Shown: positions 1 to 9,782 of the stretch, in pieces
Layout of the letters: each line of letters opens with the position of its first letter
Position numbering within the stretch: position 1 is the stretch's first letter
Assembly: GCA_025056175.1 (NCBI GenBank)
Contig: JANWWK010000090.1
Location: 1-64,000 of the forward strand
Source of the DNA: Anaerolineales bacterium
Lineage (GTDB): Bacteria; Chloroflexota; Anaerolineae; Anaerolineales; Villigracilaceae
Direction: 5' to 3'
Length of the DNA: 64,000 bases
Made by a program: the position numbers and the translations under genes
Notes under the pieces: model-generated
The model's input: only the letters and a program-made list of their open reading frames with translations
Databases searched by the model: none
Told to the model about the DNA's origin: nothing

Positions 1-68
1 AACGCATTGGCTACCCCCTGCCGAAAGAGTGGATGGTCGTCTATGACAACGAGTGTAATTTGTTCCAT
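1..68 (-). CDS. Response regulator receiver domain (NarL/LuxR-like), N-terminal fragment cut by window edge
   Basis: Reverse complement of 1-68 reads MEQITLVVIDDHPLFRQGVANA, a typical receiver start with acidic pair DD followed by HPLFRQG; ATG at 68. Confidence 0.85.
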   Translation of the reverse strand, partial: MEQITLVVIDDHPLFRQGVANA

Positions 69-178
69 GTCTTAAGTCCGGTGAATTATTTTTGAGTATA
101 GCATATCTTATGCCGATGGGGAAATTTCTGACTCATTCCAAACCAGTTCGTGGCTTACTGTCTGGATGGGAGGTTAGT

Positions 179-1732
179 TCATGGTTCGATGCGAAACAGG
201 CGCACTTCGTCAAACTCTCCCAGATACGTCAGCCCGGGTTGAGCGTATGGGTTTTGATACACCGGAATCATCGGGTCGGTGTAGTAGGTTTTTTCCAGGA
301 TGAGGAAACGCGCTCCAAACTGACGCGCCAGGCGGCGGGTGGTTGCCAGGTCTTCATCGGGGACGATGATGGCCGGGCGGCGATTGGTGGCAAAATAGCC
401 CGGTGCATTTGCGACGATGACGACATCTTCAGGGCGCGCTCCGTTTTCGCGCAGTATCTGCTCAGCACGCTGATAGACGCGCTGGAACTCGTTCCAGTCT
501 TTTTCGATGAGGCTGATATACAGCAGCGCCAGGGTGATGCAGCCCATGAAGGCTATCAGCGCAAACCGAAAGATGCCGAACGCCTGGGGGGTGAAGCGTC
601 CGCGCTGACGGGCTTTGCTCACCAGGAACTCGACTGCAATTGGCGCTGCTGTCCACCAGACGGGTTGAAGTGCCGCGGCAGCGTGGAAGAAACTGCCGCG
701 TGAACCTGCGAAGGGAAAGATGAAGGTGAGTACGAAGAATAACGCCAGCCAGGCCAGCACTGCCAGGAGAGCGCGCAGGTCGTTTCGCACCACCCACAGG
801 CCAATTGGCGCGAAGACAGCCAGCAAGACGACGCCTTGCGCGGCAATCGAGTTGATGACGTTGAGTTGGAGCGCTTCGCGCCGGGCTTCGAGCGCGGCCT
901 GCCAACCGGCGGCGCGCCAGGCTTCGTAATTTACGCGGTCGGGCGGCCAGGCAAAGGTTTCATCGTAACGCGTCATCCACAAGACGCGGTTGCCAGCCGG
1001 GGTAAGCGGCGTTCCCCAGATGGAAAGATTGCGCGCCATCCAGGGGCCCATCACCAGGGCGTAACCGAGCAGGAATAGAGACACGGGAAGAATGAAAGAG
1101 GAGAGAAAAGAGGAGGTTTTTCTCTCCTGCAACCAGCGCAGGAATAGCCCACCGCCGCCCACGGCCAGCCATAAAAGGCCATCGGAGCGCGCCAGGTTCA
1201 TCAGCCCGGCTATAACTCCCAGCAGGAACGCTGCTTTGCGTTCGGTGCGCGGAAAGAGCAGAAAGAAAAGCGCCCCCAGAAGCATGAAAATTCCGAAATT
1301 GTCGGTGGTCGGCAAAAAAGGTGCATGGTAACCGCAGAAAACGCCGAGAAAGCCCGAAGCCAGCGCCAGCGGACGTTTGTGCGTGAAGGAAAAAGCCAGT
1401 GCCGCACTGGTGGGCGGGACGAGCGCTGCAATCAACACGAAACCCAGCCGCCCGGCAGCGAAGGAGTCGCTTCCAGTCAACCACATTCCTGCTGCTGCCA
1501 CCATTGAAGCAAGCGGAAACCAGTATCCATGCGAGGGGTGCGGCAATGTTTGTGGGTTATCCAGGTAGTTCCACAGGTAAATTTCGGTGAAGCCGTGTCC
1601 CTGAAACAGGCGCACGCCGCCGGCGTAGTAGTAGTCAGCATCCATATAGCCGGGGGCGTGTTGAAACCAGGCGATGGCGCTGTTCCAGGCCAGGCCAACC
1701 AGGAAGAGAAGAAGGTAATCACGGCGTTTCAT
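179..1732 (-). CDS. Polytopic membrane glycosyltransferase (GT39/PMT-like)
   Basis: 517 aa, many hydrophobic segments, early acidic residues in the first loop (GYMDADYYY) as in GT-C enzymes. Confidence 0.65.
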   Translation of the reverse strand: MKRRDYLLLFLVGLAWNSAIAWFQHAPGYMDADYYYAGGVRLFQGHGFTEIYLWNYLDNPQTLPHPSHGYWFPLASMVAAAGMWLTGSDSFAAGRLGFVLIAALVPPTSAALAFSFTHKRPLALASGFLGVFCGYHAPFLPTTDNFGIFMLLGALFFLLFPRTERKAAFLLGVIAGLMNLARSDGLLWLAVGGGGLFLRWLQERKTSSFLSSFILPVSLFLLGYALVMGPWMARNLSIWGTPLTPAGNRVLWMTRYDETFAWPPDRVNYEAWRAAGWQAALEARREALQLNVINSIAAQGVVLLAVFAPIGLWVVRNDLRALLAVLAWLALFFVLTFIFPFAGSRGSFFHAAAALQPVWWTAAPIAVEFLVSKARQRGRFTPQAFGIFRFALIAFMGCITLALLYISLIEKDWNEFQRVYQRAEQILRENGARPEDVVIVANAPGYFATNRRPAIIVPDEDLATTRRLARQFGARFLILEKTYYTDPMIPVYQNPYAQPGLTYLGEFDEVRLFRIEP

Positions 1733-1735
1733 GGT

Positions 1736-2962
1736 TCATCTTCCCTGTGTAAGCATATCGGCCCACAGGCGCGGCGGACGGGTGGCCCACCAGCGTACCC
1801 AGTAGAGCAGAAGAGTCATGCCAGGTGGATAAGCGAACAGGAAAACTGAATCGAACCCGGAGAGATAGGCCTGCCACAGGCCGACGAACAGCGCCGTACC
1901 TATCAGCAGGGCGGCCAGCCGTCCCAGCAGACCCCAGCGTTGGCCCATCACCGAAAAAACCAGAATGATGGCCGGCAGGCTGAAGGCCGTCCAGGCGGGG
2001 GCATATTTCATGCCGAACCAGGGTGTCAGCACGGCGGTTAATGAGGCCGTCCAAAACAACCAGTGAACACCTTTGCCGCGCACAGCCTGCCATTCCAAAA
2101 ACAGGATGACGATGGCAACCGCTCGCAATCCTTGGGCCAGCGGGGTGCCGAGGCCCGGGAACCAGTGTTCCAGGGAGCGGAAGGTGGAGGGCAAAACCTG
2201 TGTTCGCCATTCGATGATGCTGCTGAAGAAAAATTCGGTGAACCAGCCAGGATATACCAGAAAAGCAACGGCAATCAGCACGGTGATGGTCATCAAAAAG
2301 CCAGCCAGGATGCGGTAACGGCCTGTGGAAAACACCCAAACTGCCAGCAGCAGCAGCACCAGGCCGCTCACGCGCAGGGAAATCAATCCCAGGGCGGCCA
2401 GCGCTCCGGCCAGTTCATCCGCCTCGCTTTCGATAGCGCGCAGTGCGCCGAAAACAAGCAGCGATTGTGCCAGCACCAGGTTGCCATCCACAAGCGCGAG
2501 CGTGCCTGGCTGCCAGAAGACGGCAAATAATGAAATCAGCGGCAGAGCGAACCACGAGGCCTGCCAGCGGCTGAGGCGCAAAGAGAGTACAATTAGACCG
2601 CTCACGGCCAATTGCAACAAGGTCATCCACAGTGCGTGCGCCAGGAAAAAATCGCGGATGGAGGCCAGCGGGAAGAATAACAGGGCAAAATAGAACGGCA
2701 AAACGAATTGAAACGAACGTTCTCCTGTGCGCGCAACGCGGCCATAAACCAGCCGTTGGACTTCCAGTGTATTTTCTACATTATAGGGTGAAATACCCTG
2801 CAATGCGAAGTTTTGGGCAGGCTTCCACACGGCCAAAAATTCCACCCCCGTGTGTGTGTTACGACTGAATTGCAGGTTGCCCCAAAACAACCCGCCGCCA
2901 ATCGCAACGGCCAGGCACAGCAGAAACAGAGCCAGAGAGAGCGCGGCAAGTCGGTTACGCAT
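1736..2962 (-). CDS. Polytopic membrane protein, GT87/DUF2029-like
   Basis: 408 aa, multiple TM segments, adjacent to the GT39-like gene in the same orientation. Confidence 0.6.
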   Translation of the reverse strand: MRNRLAALSLALFLLCLAVAIGGGLFWGNLQFSRNTHTGVEFLAVWKPAQNFALQGISPYNVENTLEVQRLVYGRVARTGERSFQFVLPFYFALLFFPLASIRDFFLAHALWMTLLQLAVSGLIVLSLRLSRWQASWFALPLISLFAVFWQPGTLALVDGNLVLAQSLLVFGALRAIESEADELAGALAALGLISLRVSGLVLLLLAVWVFSTGRYRILAGFLMTITVLIAVAFLVYPGWFTEFFFSSIIEWRTQVLPSTFRSLEHWFPGLGTPLAQGLRAVAIVILFLEWQAVRGKGVHWLFWTASLTAVLTPWFGMKYAPAWTAFSLPAIILVFSVMGQRWGLLGRLAALLIGTALFVGLWQAYLSGFDSVFLFAYPPGMTLLLYWVRWWATRPPRLWADMLTQGR

Positions 2963-3295
2963 TGGGTGTATTTTACCAGCCGCGAGAACATCAACCGGCT
3001 GGATTTCACAAAGTGAAAAGAAGAATAGCGGTACAATACAGTACTTTTGACAAACTTATGCTGAGTACAAATCAGAATTTGCAGATTTATGGCTCGACAG
3101 GAACACGAACAGTTTACATTCAAAGCCCAACTCTCCAGTTTTGTGAGTGGTTTGATGAATTATGTCTCTACTCCTTCTGGAGAACAGGAATGACCCCCAC
3201 CAGCCTGCGCTTTTTAAACCACAGGTGGCATCTTCTTTCAGCAATCTTCTAATCCATCATTAGATTACCCCTGAAACTTCCCCTACGGAGACTGC

Positions 3296-4303
3296 ATGGA
3301 CTGGACCAACAAATCTGTACTCGTCACCGGTGGCACCGGCTCATTCGGCAAAAAATTTACGCAACTTTTGCTGGCCGAAAAGAACCCCAAAAAAATCATC
3401 ATCTTCAGCCGCGATGAACTCAAACAACATGAAATGCGCGTGCGCGGCTTTGATGACCCGCGTCTGCGCTATTTTATCGGCGATGTGCGCGACCGCGACC
3501 GCCTGTTACGCGCCATGCATGGCGTGGATATCGTCGTCCATGCCGCTGCCCTCAAACAAGTGCCGGCCTGTGAATACAACCCAATGGAAGCCGTTAAAAC
3601 CAACATCCTCGGCACCGCCAACGTACTCGAAGCCGCGCTGGATGCCGGTGTGAGTAAAGTGTTAGCGCTCAGCACCGACAAAGCTGTCAGCCCGGCCAAC
3701 CTGTATGGCGGCACCAAACTCGTGGCCGAAAAACTTGTCATTCAATCCAACAACTATGCCGCCGGGTCAGCCACCCGCTACGCTTGCGTTCGTTACGGCA
3801 ACGTGGTCGGTTCGCGTGGCTCGGTCGTGCCGCTTTTCCTCAAGCAGCGCGCCAGCGGCAAAATTACCATCACGGATGAGCGCATGACGCGCTTCTGGCT
3901 CTCGCTCGAAGAAGGTGTCCATTTCGTCATCCGGTGCATCGAACAAATGGAAGGCGGCGAAGTCTTCATCCCCAAAATTCCCAGCACCAAAGTCATTGAC
4001 CTGGCACGCGCGATTGCTCCCGAAGCCCGCCTCGAAATCATCGGCATTCGTCCTGGCGAAAAACTGCACGAAGAGCTGCTCTCTGCCGAAGAATCTCGCA
4101 ATGCCGTAGAACGCGAGACGATGTACGTTATCAAACCGCCCGAAACGCTCTGGAACCGCAACCAGCACTACGAAGGCAAGCCCCTGCCCGAAGGCTTCAG
4201 TTACACCAGCGATACCAACACCTGGTGGCTGGATGTAGAAGGCATTCGCAAATACATTGCGCCCTTTGAGGAAGCCTTTGCGAATGGCACGCTGGAAGGA
4301 TAG
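3296..4303 (+). CDS. pseB: UDP-N-acetylglucosamine 4,6-dehydratase (inverting), PseB/CapD-like SDR
   Basis: GGTGSFGKKF Rossmann motif, FSRDELKQHEMR, RYFIGDVRDRDRL, AALKQVPACEYNPMEAVKTN, YGNVVGSRGSVVPLF are PseB hallmarks. Confidence 0.88.
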   Translation: MDWTNKSVLVTGGTGSFGKKFTQLLLAEKNPKKIIIFSRDELKQHEMRVRGFDDPRLRYFIGDVRDRDRLLRAMHGVDIVVHAAALKQVPACEYNPMEAVKTNILGTANVLEAALDAGVSKVLALSTDKAVSPANLYGGTKLVAEKLVIQSNNYAAGSATRYACVRYGNVVGSRGSVVPLFLKQRASGKITITDERMTRFWLSLEEGVHFVIRCIEQMEGGEVFIPKIPSTKVIDLARAIAPEARLEIIGIRPGEKLHEELLSAEESRNAVERETMYVIKPPETLWNRNQHYEGKPLPEGFSYTSDTNTWWLDVEGIRKYIAPFEEAFANGTLEG

Positions 4304-4394
4304 AGAGGCTCAGGTATCAGATGTCAGGGTTCACGTGTGCATGCCTGGCATCTGGCACCTGCCCCTCAACCTGTTCTCGCCTCCCACCTGACCT

Positions 4395-5324
4395 ATGGCA
4401 CGCATCCTGGTTACTGGCGCCTCTGGCTTGCTTGGTCTCAATCTCTGTTTGGGGAATTGGGACTCTCATTCTATCCTTGCGGTAGACCGCGGAAAACTGC
4501 ACCATACGCCCTTTGAGGTCGTGCGCGCCGACCTGACCAGGCTGGAGCAGGCTCGCCGTTTAATCGAAACCATCCGCCCCGATGCCGTGATTCACGCTGC
4601 CGCAAATGCTAATATCGACTCCTGTGAAAGCGACCCCGAAGGCGCACGTTTGCTGAATGGAGAGATTCCCGGCATTCTGGCCGAATCTGCTGCGCGTGCC
4701 GGCGTGCGCTTCCTGCACGTCTCCACCGATGCGGTTTTCGATGGAACCAAAGAGGGGTTTTATGTAGAAACCGACACTCCCAACCCGCTTTCGGTCTATG
4801 CCCAGACGAAGCTGCTCGGCGAACAGAACGTGCTTGCGGCCAATCCACAGGCCATTGTGGCGCGAGTCAACTTCTTTGGCTGGAGTCTTTCCGGCACGCG
4901 CTCGCTTGCTGAGTTTTTTTTCAACAAATTATCCGCCGGGCAGGCGGCAAATGGCTTCACCGATGTCTATTTTTGTCCGCTCTTTGTTGCACATGTATCG
5001 GCGCTTCTGATTCAGATGCTGGAGGCTGGTCTTTCAGGCGTGTACCATGTTGTCGGACGTGAAGCACTGAGCAAATATGAATTCGGGGTACGCCTGGCGC
5101 GTCAGTTCGGGTTCGACGAACGCCTGGTCATCCCCCAATCGGTGGAACAGTCTGGCCTGAAGGCGCGCCGGTCGCACAACTTGCGGCTTTCTACCCACAA
5201 GTTATCCACCGACCTGGGAACAGAAATCCCCGCGCTTTCCACTGGAATCGCGCAGTTTTATGCACAATATCAGCAGGGTTATCCACAGAAAATACGGAGT
5301 TATGCACAGGTTGGTCAGGCGTAA
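4395..5324 (+). CDS. SDR family sugar nucleotide reductase, RmlD-like
   Basis: GASGLLGLNL, STDAVFDG, YAQTKLLGEQ motifs. Confidence 0.8.
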   Translation: MARILVTGASGLLGLNLCLGNWDSHSILAVDRGKLHHTPFEVVRADLTRLEQARRLIETIRPDAVIHAAANANIDSCESDPEGARLLNGEIPGILAESAARAGVRFLHVSTDAVFDGTKEGFYVETDTPNPLSVYAQTKLLGEQNVLAANPQAIVARVNFFGWSLSGTRSLAEFFFNKLSAGQAANGFTDVYFCPLFVAHVSALLIQMLEAGLSGVYHVVGREALSKYEFGVRLARQFGFDERLVIPQSVEQSGLKARRSHNLRLSTHKLSTDLGTEIPALSTGIAQFYAQYQQGYPQKIRSYAQVGQA

Positions 5325-5370
5325 TATGCAATCATCCCCTTTTGCTTGAGAATCCCTTCAGGAGGAACCT

Positions 5371-6435
5371 ATGGAATTCAAAATCAACAACCGTCTCATC
5401 GGCCCAAACCATCCTACCTATTTCATCGCTGATATTGCCGCCAATCACGATGGCTCGTTGGAGCGCGCCAAACTGCTCATTCGCCTGGCAAAAGAAGCCG
5501 GCGCCGATGCCGCCAAATTTCAGCATTTTCAGGCGCCCAAAATCGTTTCGGAATACGGCTTCAGCCACATGAACAGCAAAGTCAGCCACCAGGCCAAATG
5601 GAAGAAATCGGTCACAGAAGTATATGCCGCGGCCTCTCTTCCGCAAGATTGGACACCAATTTTGAAGGAAGAGTGTGATAAGGTCGGGATTGACTTCTTC
5701 ACCTCACCTTACGATTTCGATTCTATCGAACATGTAGACCCCTACGTGCCGGCTTACAAGGTTGGCTCTGGCGAAATTGACTGGATTGAAACACTGGAAC
5801 ACATGGCAAGCAAGGGCAAGCCGATGATTATTGCCACCGGCGCCTCGACGATTGGGGAAGTGCAGCGCGCCGTTCACGCCATTTTGCGGCTGAACCGACA
5901 ATTGTGCGTGATGCAGTGCAACACGAACTACACCGCCAGCCCCGAAAATTACGACCACATTCACCTTAACGTCTTGAAGACCTATGCCACCATGTTCCCG
6001 GATGTGGTGCTGGGACTTTCTGACCATACGCACGGAAACGCTACCGTGCTGGGCGCCGTGGCGCTGGGGGCGCGCATGATTGAACGTCACTTTACCGATG
6101 ACAATGACCGCGAAGGACCTGACCACAAATTTGCCATGAACCCCGATGCCTGGGCGCACATGGTGGAAGAGACCCGTTTACTGGAACGTGCGCTTGGTTC
6201 TGCTGACAAATTCATCACCGGCAATGAACAAGAGACGGCCATCGTTCAGCGCCGCTGTTTGCGCGCCGCACGCGACATCCGTGCGGGCGAGGTGTTCACC
6301 CGCGAGATGATTGACGTTTTGCGCCCGGCCACCCCCGGCGCCATCAAACCCGACCAGATTCAAAACGTCATTGGCACGCGCGCGCTGACCGACCTGCCCA
6401 AAGGCAAAGAACTGCGCTGGACGGATTTGGGATAA
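5371..6435 (+). CDS. N-acetylneuraminate synthase family protein (NeuB/PseI-like) with C-terminal SAF-like domain
   Basis: IADIAANHDGSLERAKLLI, FFTSPYDFDSIEHVDPYVPAYKVGSGEI, GLSDHTHG; C-terminal RRCLRAARDIRAGEVFTREMIDVLRP. Confidence 0.9.
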   Translation: MEFKINNRLIGPNHPTYFIADIAANHDGSLERAKLLIRLAKEAGADAAKFQHFQAPKIVSEYGFSHMNSKVSHQAKWKKSVTEVYAAASLPQDWTPILKEECDKVGIDFFTSPYDFDSIEHVDPYVPAYKVGSGEIDWIETLEHMASKGKPMIIATGASTIGEVQRAVHAILRLNRQLCVMQCNTNYTASPENYDHIHLNVLKTYATMFPDVVLGLSDHTHGNATVLGAVALGARMIERHFTDDNDREGPDHKFAMNPDAWAHMVEETRLLERALGSADKFITGNEQETAIVQRRCLRAARDIRAGEVFTREMIDVLRPATPGAIKPDQIQNVIGTRALTDLPKGKELRWTDLG

Positions 6436-6498
6436 ACCGGTATCTGGTGCTTATCAGTGTCCGGTGTGGGAGAAACCCCATACCGGATACCTGCCGCT

Positions 6499-7668
6499 AT
6501 GAAGCTCATTTATTTCAGCCTGGACTACACCCCTCACGACCACCGTTTTCTGACTGCCATTGCGGAAAGCGGACATCAGGTCTTCTATGTTCGGCTTCAA
6601 CGTGGCGCGCGGCAGGTGGAAAGCCGCCCCGTACCGCCGGAGGTGGAGATTGTCCTGTGGGCCGGCGGACAAAAGCCCTTCGCATGGCGCGACTTGCCAG
6701 AATACGTTCTCGACTTTCGGCGCATCGTCCGCAGAATTCAACCGGACTTAATTCACGCCGGCCCCATTCAAACGTGCGCGTTTATTGCCCTGTTGAGCGG
6801 CTTTCGTCCGATTCTCACCATGTCGTGGGGATTCGACCTGATGCAGGATGTTCATCGCGGCAAAGGCTGGGAATGGGTCACCCGCTACGTCCTGAAGAAC
6901 ACGCAGTACTTCACTTCCGATGCCGAAGTCACCCGGCAAAAGGCCATTGCGTATGGAATGAACCCGGCCAGGACGGTGGTTTTCCCCTGGGGGGTAGATT
7001 TGACCCACTTTACCCCCAAAGACTGGGAAACCAGCGATGCGCCAGCAGCGGAGATGACCCACTCGCAAAACTCTGATTCTGCTGGAACGACTCACGCACC
7101 TGCCGAACTATCGGACGACTGGATGACCCTGTTCTGCAACCGTGCGTGGGAGCCCATCTACGGTGTGGACGTATTGGCACGGGCTTTTGTCCGGGTAGCC
7201 GCAGAAATCCCCAACCTGCGTTTGCTCCTGGTTGGAAGCGGTTCACAAGGCAACCGCATTCGAGAAATTCTGATGCAGGGGGGCGTTCTGGAGCGAGTCA
7301 TCTTTCCTGGACAGGTGCGCAATACCGACTTACCACGCTTCTATCACATGGCCGACCTGTACATCTCCCCCTCGCACATAGATGGCTCTTCGGTCTCTCT
7401 CATGGAAGCAATGGCGTGCGGGCTGCCCTGCCTGGTTTCAGACATTCCGGCCAACCGCGAATGGGTGCAGGAGGGGTATAATGGCTGGTTGTTCCGAGAT
7501 GGCGATGACGCCGATTTGGCGGCAAAACTTCGGCAGGCCCTCCAGCAGCGTCAACACCTGCCACAAATTGGCCGCAATGCGCGTAGAATTGCAGAAGAAC
7601 GCGCCGATTGGCGCAAGAATGTCCAGGTTTTACTCGAAACCTATCAAAAAGTGAAGGAGGCGCGCTAA
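6499..7668 (+). CDS. Glycosyltransferase family 4
   Basis: YISPSHIDGSSVSLMEAMACGLPCLVSDIPANREWVQEGYNGWLF; ATG at 6499 preferred over ORF start. Confidence 0.88.
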   Translation: MKLIYFSLDYTPHDHRFLTAIAESGHQVFYVRLQRGARQVESRPVPPEVEIVLWAGGQKPFAWRDLPEYVLDFRRIVRRIQPDLIHAGPIQTCAFIALLSGFRPILTMSWGFDLMQDVHRGKGWEWVTRYVLKNTQYFTSDAEVTRQKAIAYGMNPARTVVFPWGVDLTHFTPKDWETSDAPAAEMTHSQNSDSAGTTHAPAELSDDWMTLFCNRAWEPIYGVDVLARAFVRVAAEIPNLRLLLVGSGSQGNRIREILMQGGVLERVIFPGQVRNTDLPRFYHMADLYISPSHIDGSSVSLMEAMACGLPCLVSDIPANREWVQEGYNGWLFRDGDDADLAAKLRQALQQRQHLPQIGRNARRIAEERADWRKNVQVLLETYQKVKEAR

Positions 7669-8048
7669 TGGCTACGGTTTATCTCATTCTTGCTTTGCTG
7701 GTTGCCATCGTTGCGGTTATCTTTGCTTTGCAAAACACGGCGGCCATCACCGTTTCGTTCTTTCTCTGGCAAATCAGCGGTTCGCTGGCGCTGGTCGTAC
7801 TGGTGACGCTGGTGGTAGGGGTATTGGTCGGCTGGCTGTTCGTGGCGCCTTCGATGCTGAAAGGCAGCCTGCAAGGCGCAAGTCAGCGCAAACGGATTGC
7901 CGCGCTCGAAAAAGAAGTGAGCGACTATAAAACCAATCTGGAGAAACTCCAGGCGCAGGTCAAAATGCTCGAAGCCGAACTTGCGGCTGCCCGCGCTACG
8001 CCTGCTCCGGCCAATCCATCCCCGGCTGCGCTGGAAAAAACCGCCTGA
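7668..8048 (+). CDS. LapA-domain small membrane protein
   Basis: YLILALLVAIVAVIFALQNTAAITVSFFLWQISGSLALVVLVTLVVGVLVG followed by a coiled coil; start overlaps the upstream stop (TAATG). Confidence 0.75.
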   Translation: MATVYLILALLVAIVAVIFALQNTAAITVSFFLWQISGSLALVVLVTLVVGVLVGWLFVAPSMLKGSLQGASQRKRIAALEKEVSDYKTNLEKLQAQVKMLEAELAAARATPAPANPSPAALEKTA

Positions 8049-8900
8049 ATGAGTTCCGATACGCTTGCGATTGTTCAGGCCCGCATGGGCTCTTCGCGTT
8101 TGCCTGGCAAAGTGCTGCTCGATTTGGCCGGCAAGCCGATGATTCAGCGTGTCATCGAGCGCGTTCGTTGCGCCCAACGGGTAGACCGCGTGCTGGTTGC
8201 CACCACCACCGACCCAACAGATGACCCCATTGCGGCGTTCGCTGCCGCGCAAGGGGTGGAGTGTTACCGCGGTTCGCTGCATGATGTTCTCGACCGTTAC
8301 TACCAGGCCGCAAAGACGCAACCGCCCAGATGGGTCGTTCGGATTACTGCCGATTGCCCCTTCATTGACCCGGCGCTGATTGACCAAACCGTGCAACTGT
8401 TGACCACTCACCGCGAGCCGCCTCTCGATTTCGCCTGCAACCGCCTGCCCCCGCCTTTCACACGTTCCTTTCCAATTGGGTTAGATGTGGAAGCCTGCAC
8501 TTTCGACGCGCTGGAACGCGCCTGGCGGGAAGCCTCTGCACCCTTCCACCGTGAACACGTCATGCCGTTTCTCTACGAAAACGTCATCCTGGCTGCGCCC
8601 GAAGTGATAACACAGACCTGCTCGCTCGCGGTTGGGACTTCTCCGCGTGGTTTCCGTGTTGCCCAACTTCATCATACTCCCGATTACGGACATCTGCGCT
8701 GGACGGTAGATACCCCTGAAGACCTGACCTTTGCGCGCGAACTGCTTGCTCACCTGCCCGATTCCGAATCCTTCACCTGGGATGACGTTCTGCGCGTTGT
8801 CCAGCGTCATCCTGAGCTCAACCAAATCAATGCGTCGGTAACTCATAAGACGATGATGGACGTGGATGAAAGGGCAAATACGGACTCCAGAAAATCGTGA
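8049..8900 (+). CDS. Cytidylyltransferase-family protein (SpsF/KdsB-like)
   Basis: IVQARMGSSRLPGKVLLDLAGKPMIQRVIERV, RITADCPFIDP motifs. Confidence 0.87.
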   Translation: MSSDTLAIVQARMGSSRLPGKVLLDLAGKPMIQRVIERVRCAQRVDRVLVATTTDPTDDPIAAFAAAQGVECYRGSLHDVLDRYYQAAKTQPPRWVVRITADCPFIDPALIDQTVQLLTTHREPPLDFACNRLPPPFTRSFPIGLDVEACTFDALERAWREASAPFHREHVMPFLYENVILAAPEVITQTCSLAVGTSPRGFRVAQLHHTPDYGHLRWTVDTPEDLTFARELLAHLPDSESFTWDDVLRVVQRHPELNQINASVTHKTMMDVDERANTDSRKS

Positions 8901-9781
8901 CACGCATTACTCTCTTTTCTGCCCCCAAACCGTTTACCCATCCGCATATTGCCATCCTGCAGCGCAACGCCCTGCGTTCCTGGATGGAATTGCCGGATGT
9001 GAACATCGTCCTGTTGGGTGATGAACCCGGTCTGGCCGAAACGGCTGCCGAATTCGGCCTGACCCATGTGCGTCAGGTGCCGCGCAGCGAGAGCGGCGCG
9101 CCCCTGATGGATGCGATGTTTCGACTGGCGCGCCAGGCCAGCTCCACCCCGTTGTATGCTATCGTCAATGCTGATATTCTCCTGTTGGGGGATTTTGTTC
9201 AGGCCGCCAACACCGTTTCAGCGCAGCTCCAACAATTCGTCCTGATGGGTCAACGCTGGGATTTGGACGTGACCGAATCGCTCGATTTCTCTCCCGGCTG
9301 GCAGGAGCGCCTGCGCGAGCGCGTTCGGCGGCAGGGAACGCTTCACCGTCCCGCCGGTTCGGATTATTTCCTCTTTCCCGCGCGTTGTTTTGTCGAAATT
9401 CCGCCTTTTGTGATTGGCCGCGCTGGATGGGATAACTGGATGATTTACCACGCTCGCAAGAGTGGTTTTCCAGCCATTGACGCCACACACGATGTCATGA
9501 TTATCCACCAGAATCACGATTATTCGCACCTGCCCGGCGGCAGACCGCACTATAAACATCCCGAAACCGAACTCAACATTCGCCTGGCGGGAGGCCGCCC
9601 AATGACCCGCTTCACCCTCCTGGATACGGATAAACGGCTGGTGAACGGCAAAATTTTGCCCCAAATGCTGAATGGGCCGCGCCTGTGGCGCCGTCTGGAA
9701 ACCTGGCCGTTGATTCGGTTTGGCTCAATCTCCTGGAGTGAACGTTTGAACAAACTCGGAAAAATCCTGTGGAAGCGGTAA
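8897..9781 (+). CDS. Putative glycosyltransferase-like protein
   Basis: 294 aa, IVNADILLLGDF DxD-like motif, overlaps upstream gene by 4 nt. Confidence 0.5.
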   Translation: MTRITLFSAPKPFTHPHIAILQRNALRSWMELPDVNIVLLGDEPGLAETAAEFGLTHVRQVPRSESGAPLMDAMFRLARQASSTPLYAIVNADILLLGDFVQAANTVSAQLQQFVLMGQRWDLDVTESLDFSPGWQERLRERVRRQGTLHRPAGSDYFLFPARCFVEIPPFVIGRAGWDNWMIYHARKSGFPAIDATHDVMIIHQNHDYSHLPGGRPHYKHPETELNIRLAGGRPMTRFTLLDTDKRLVNGKILPQMLNGPRLWRRLETWPLIRFGSISWSERLNKLGKILWKR

Positions 9782-9782
9782 G

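Noticed and set aside
3296-6435. Calling a complete pseudaminic or legionaminic acid pathway
   Set aside because: Aminotransferase, acetyltransferase and nucleotidase steps are not visible in the window; only family-level calls are supportable.
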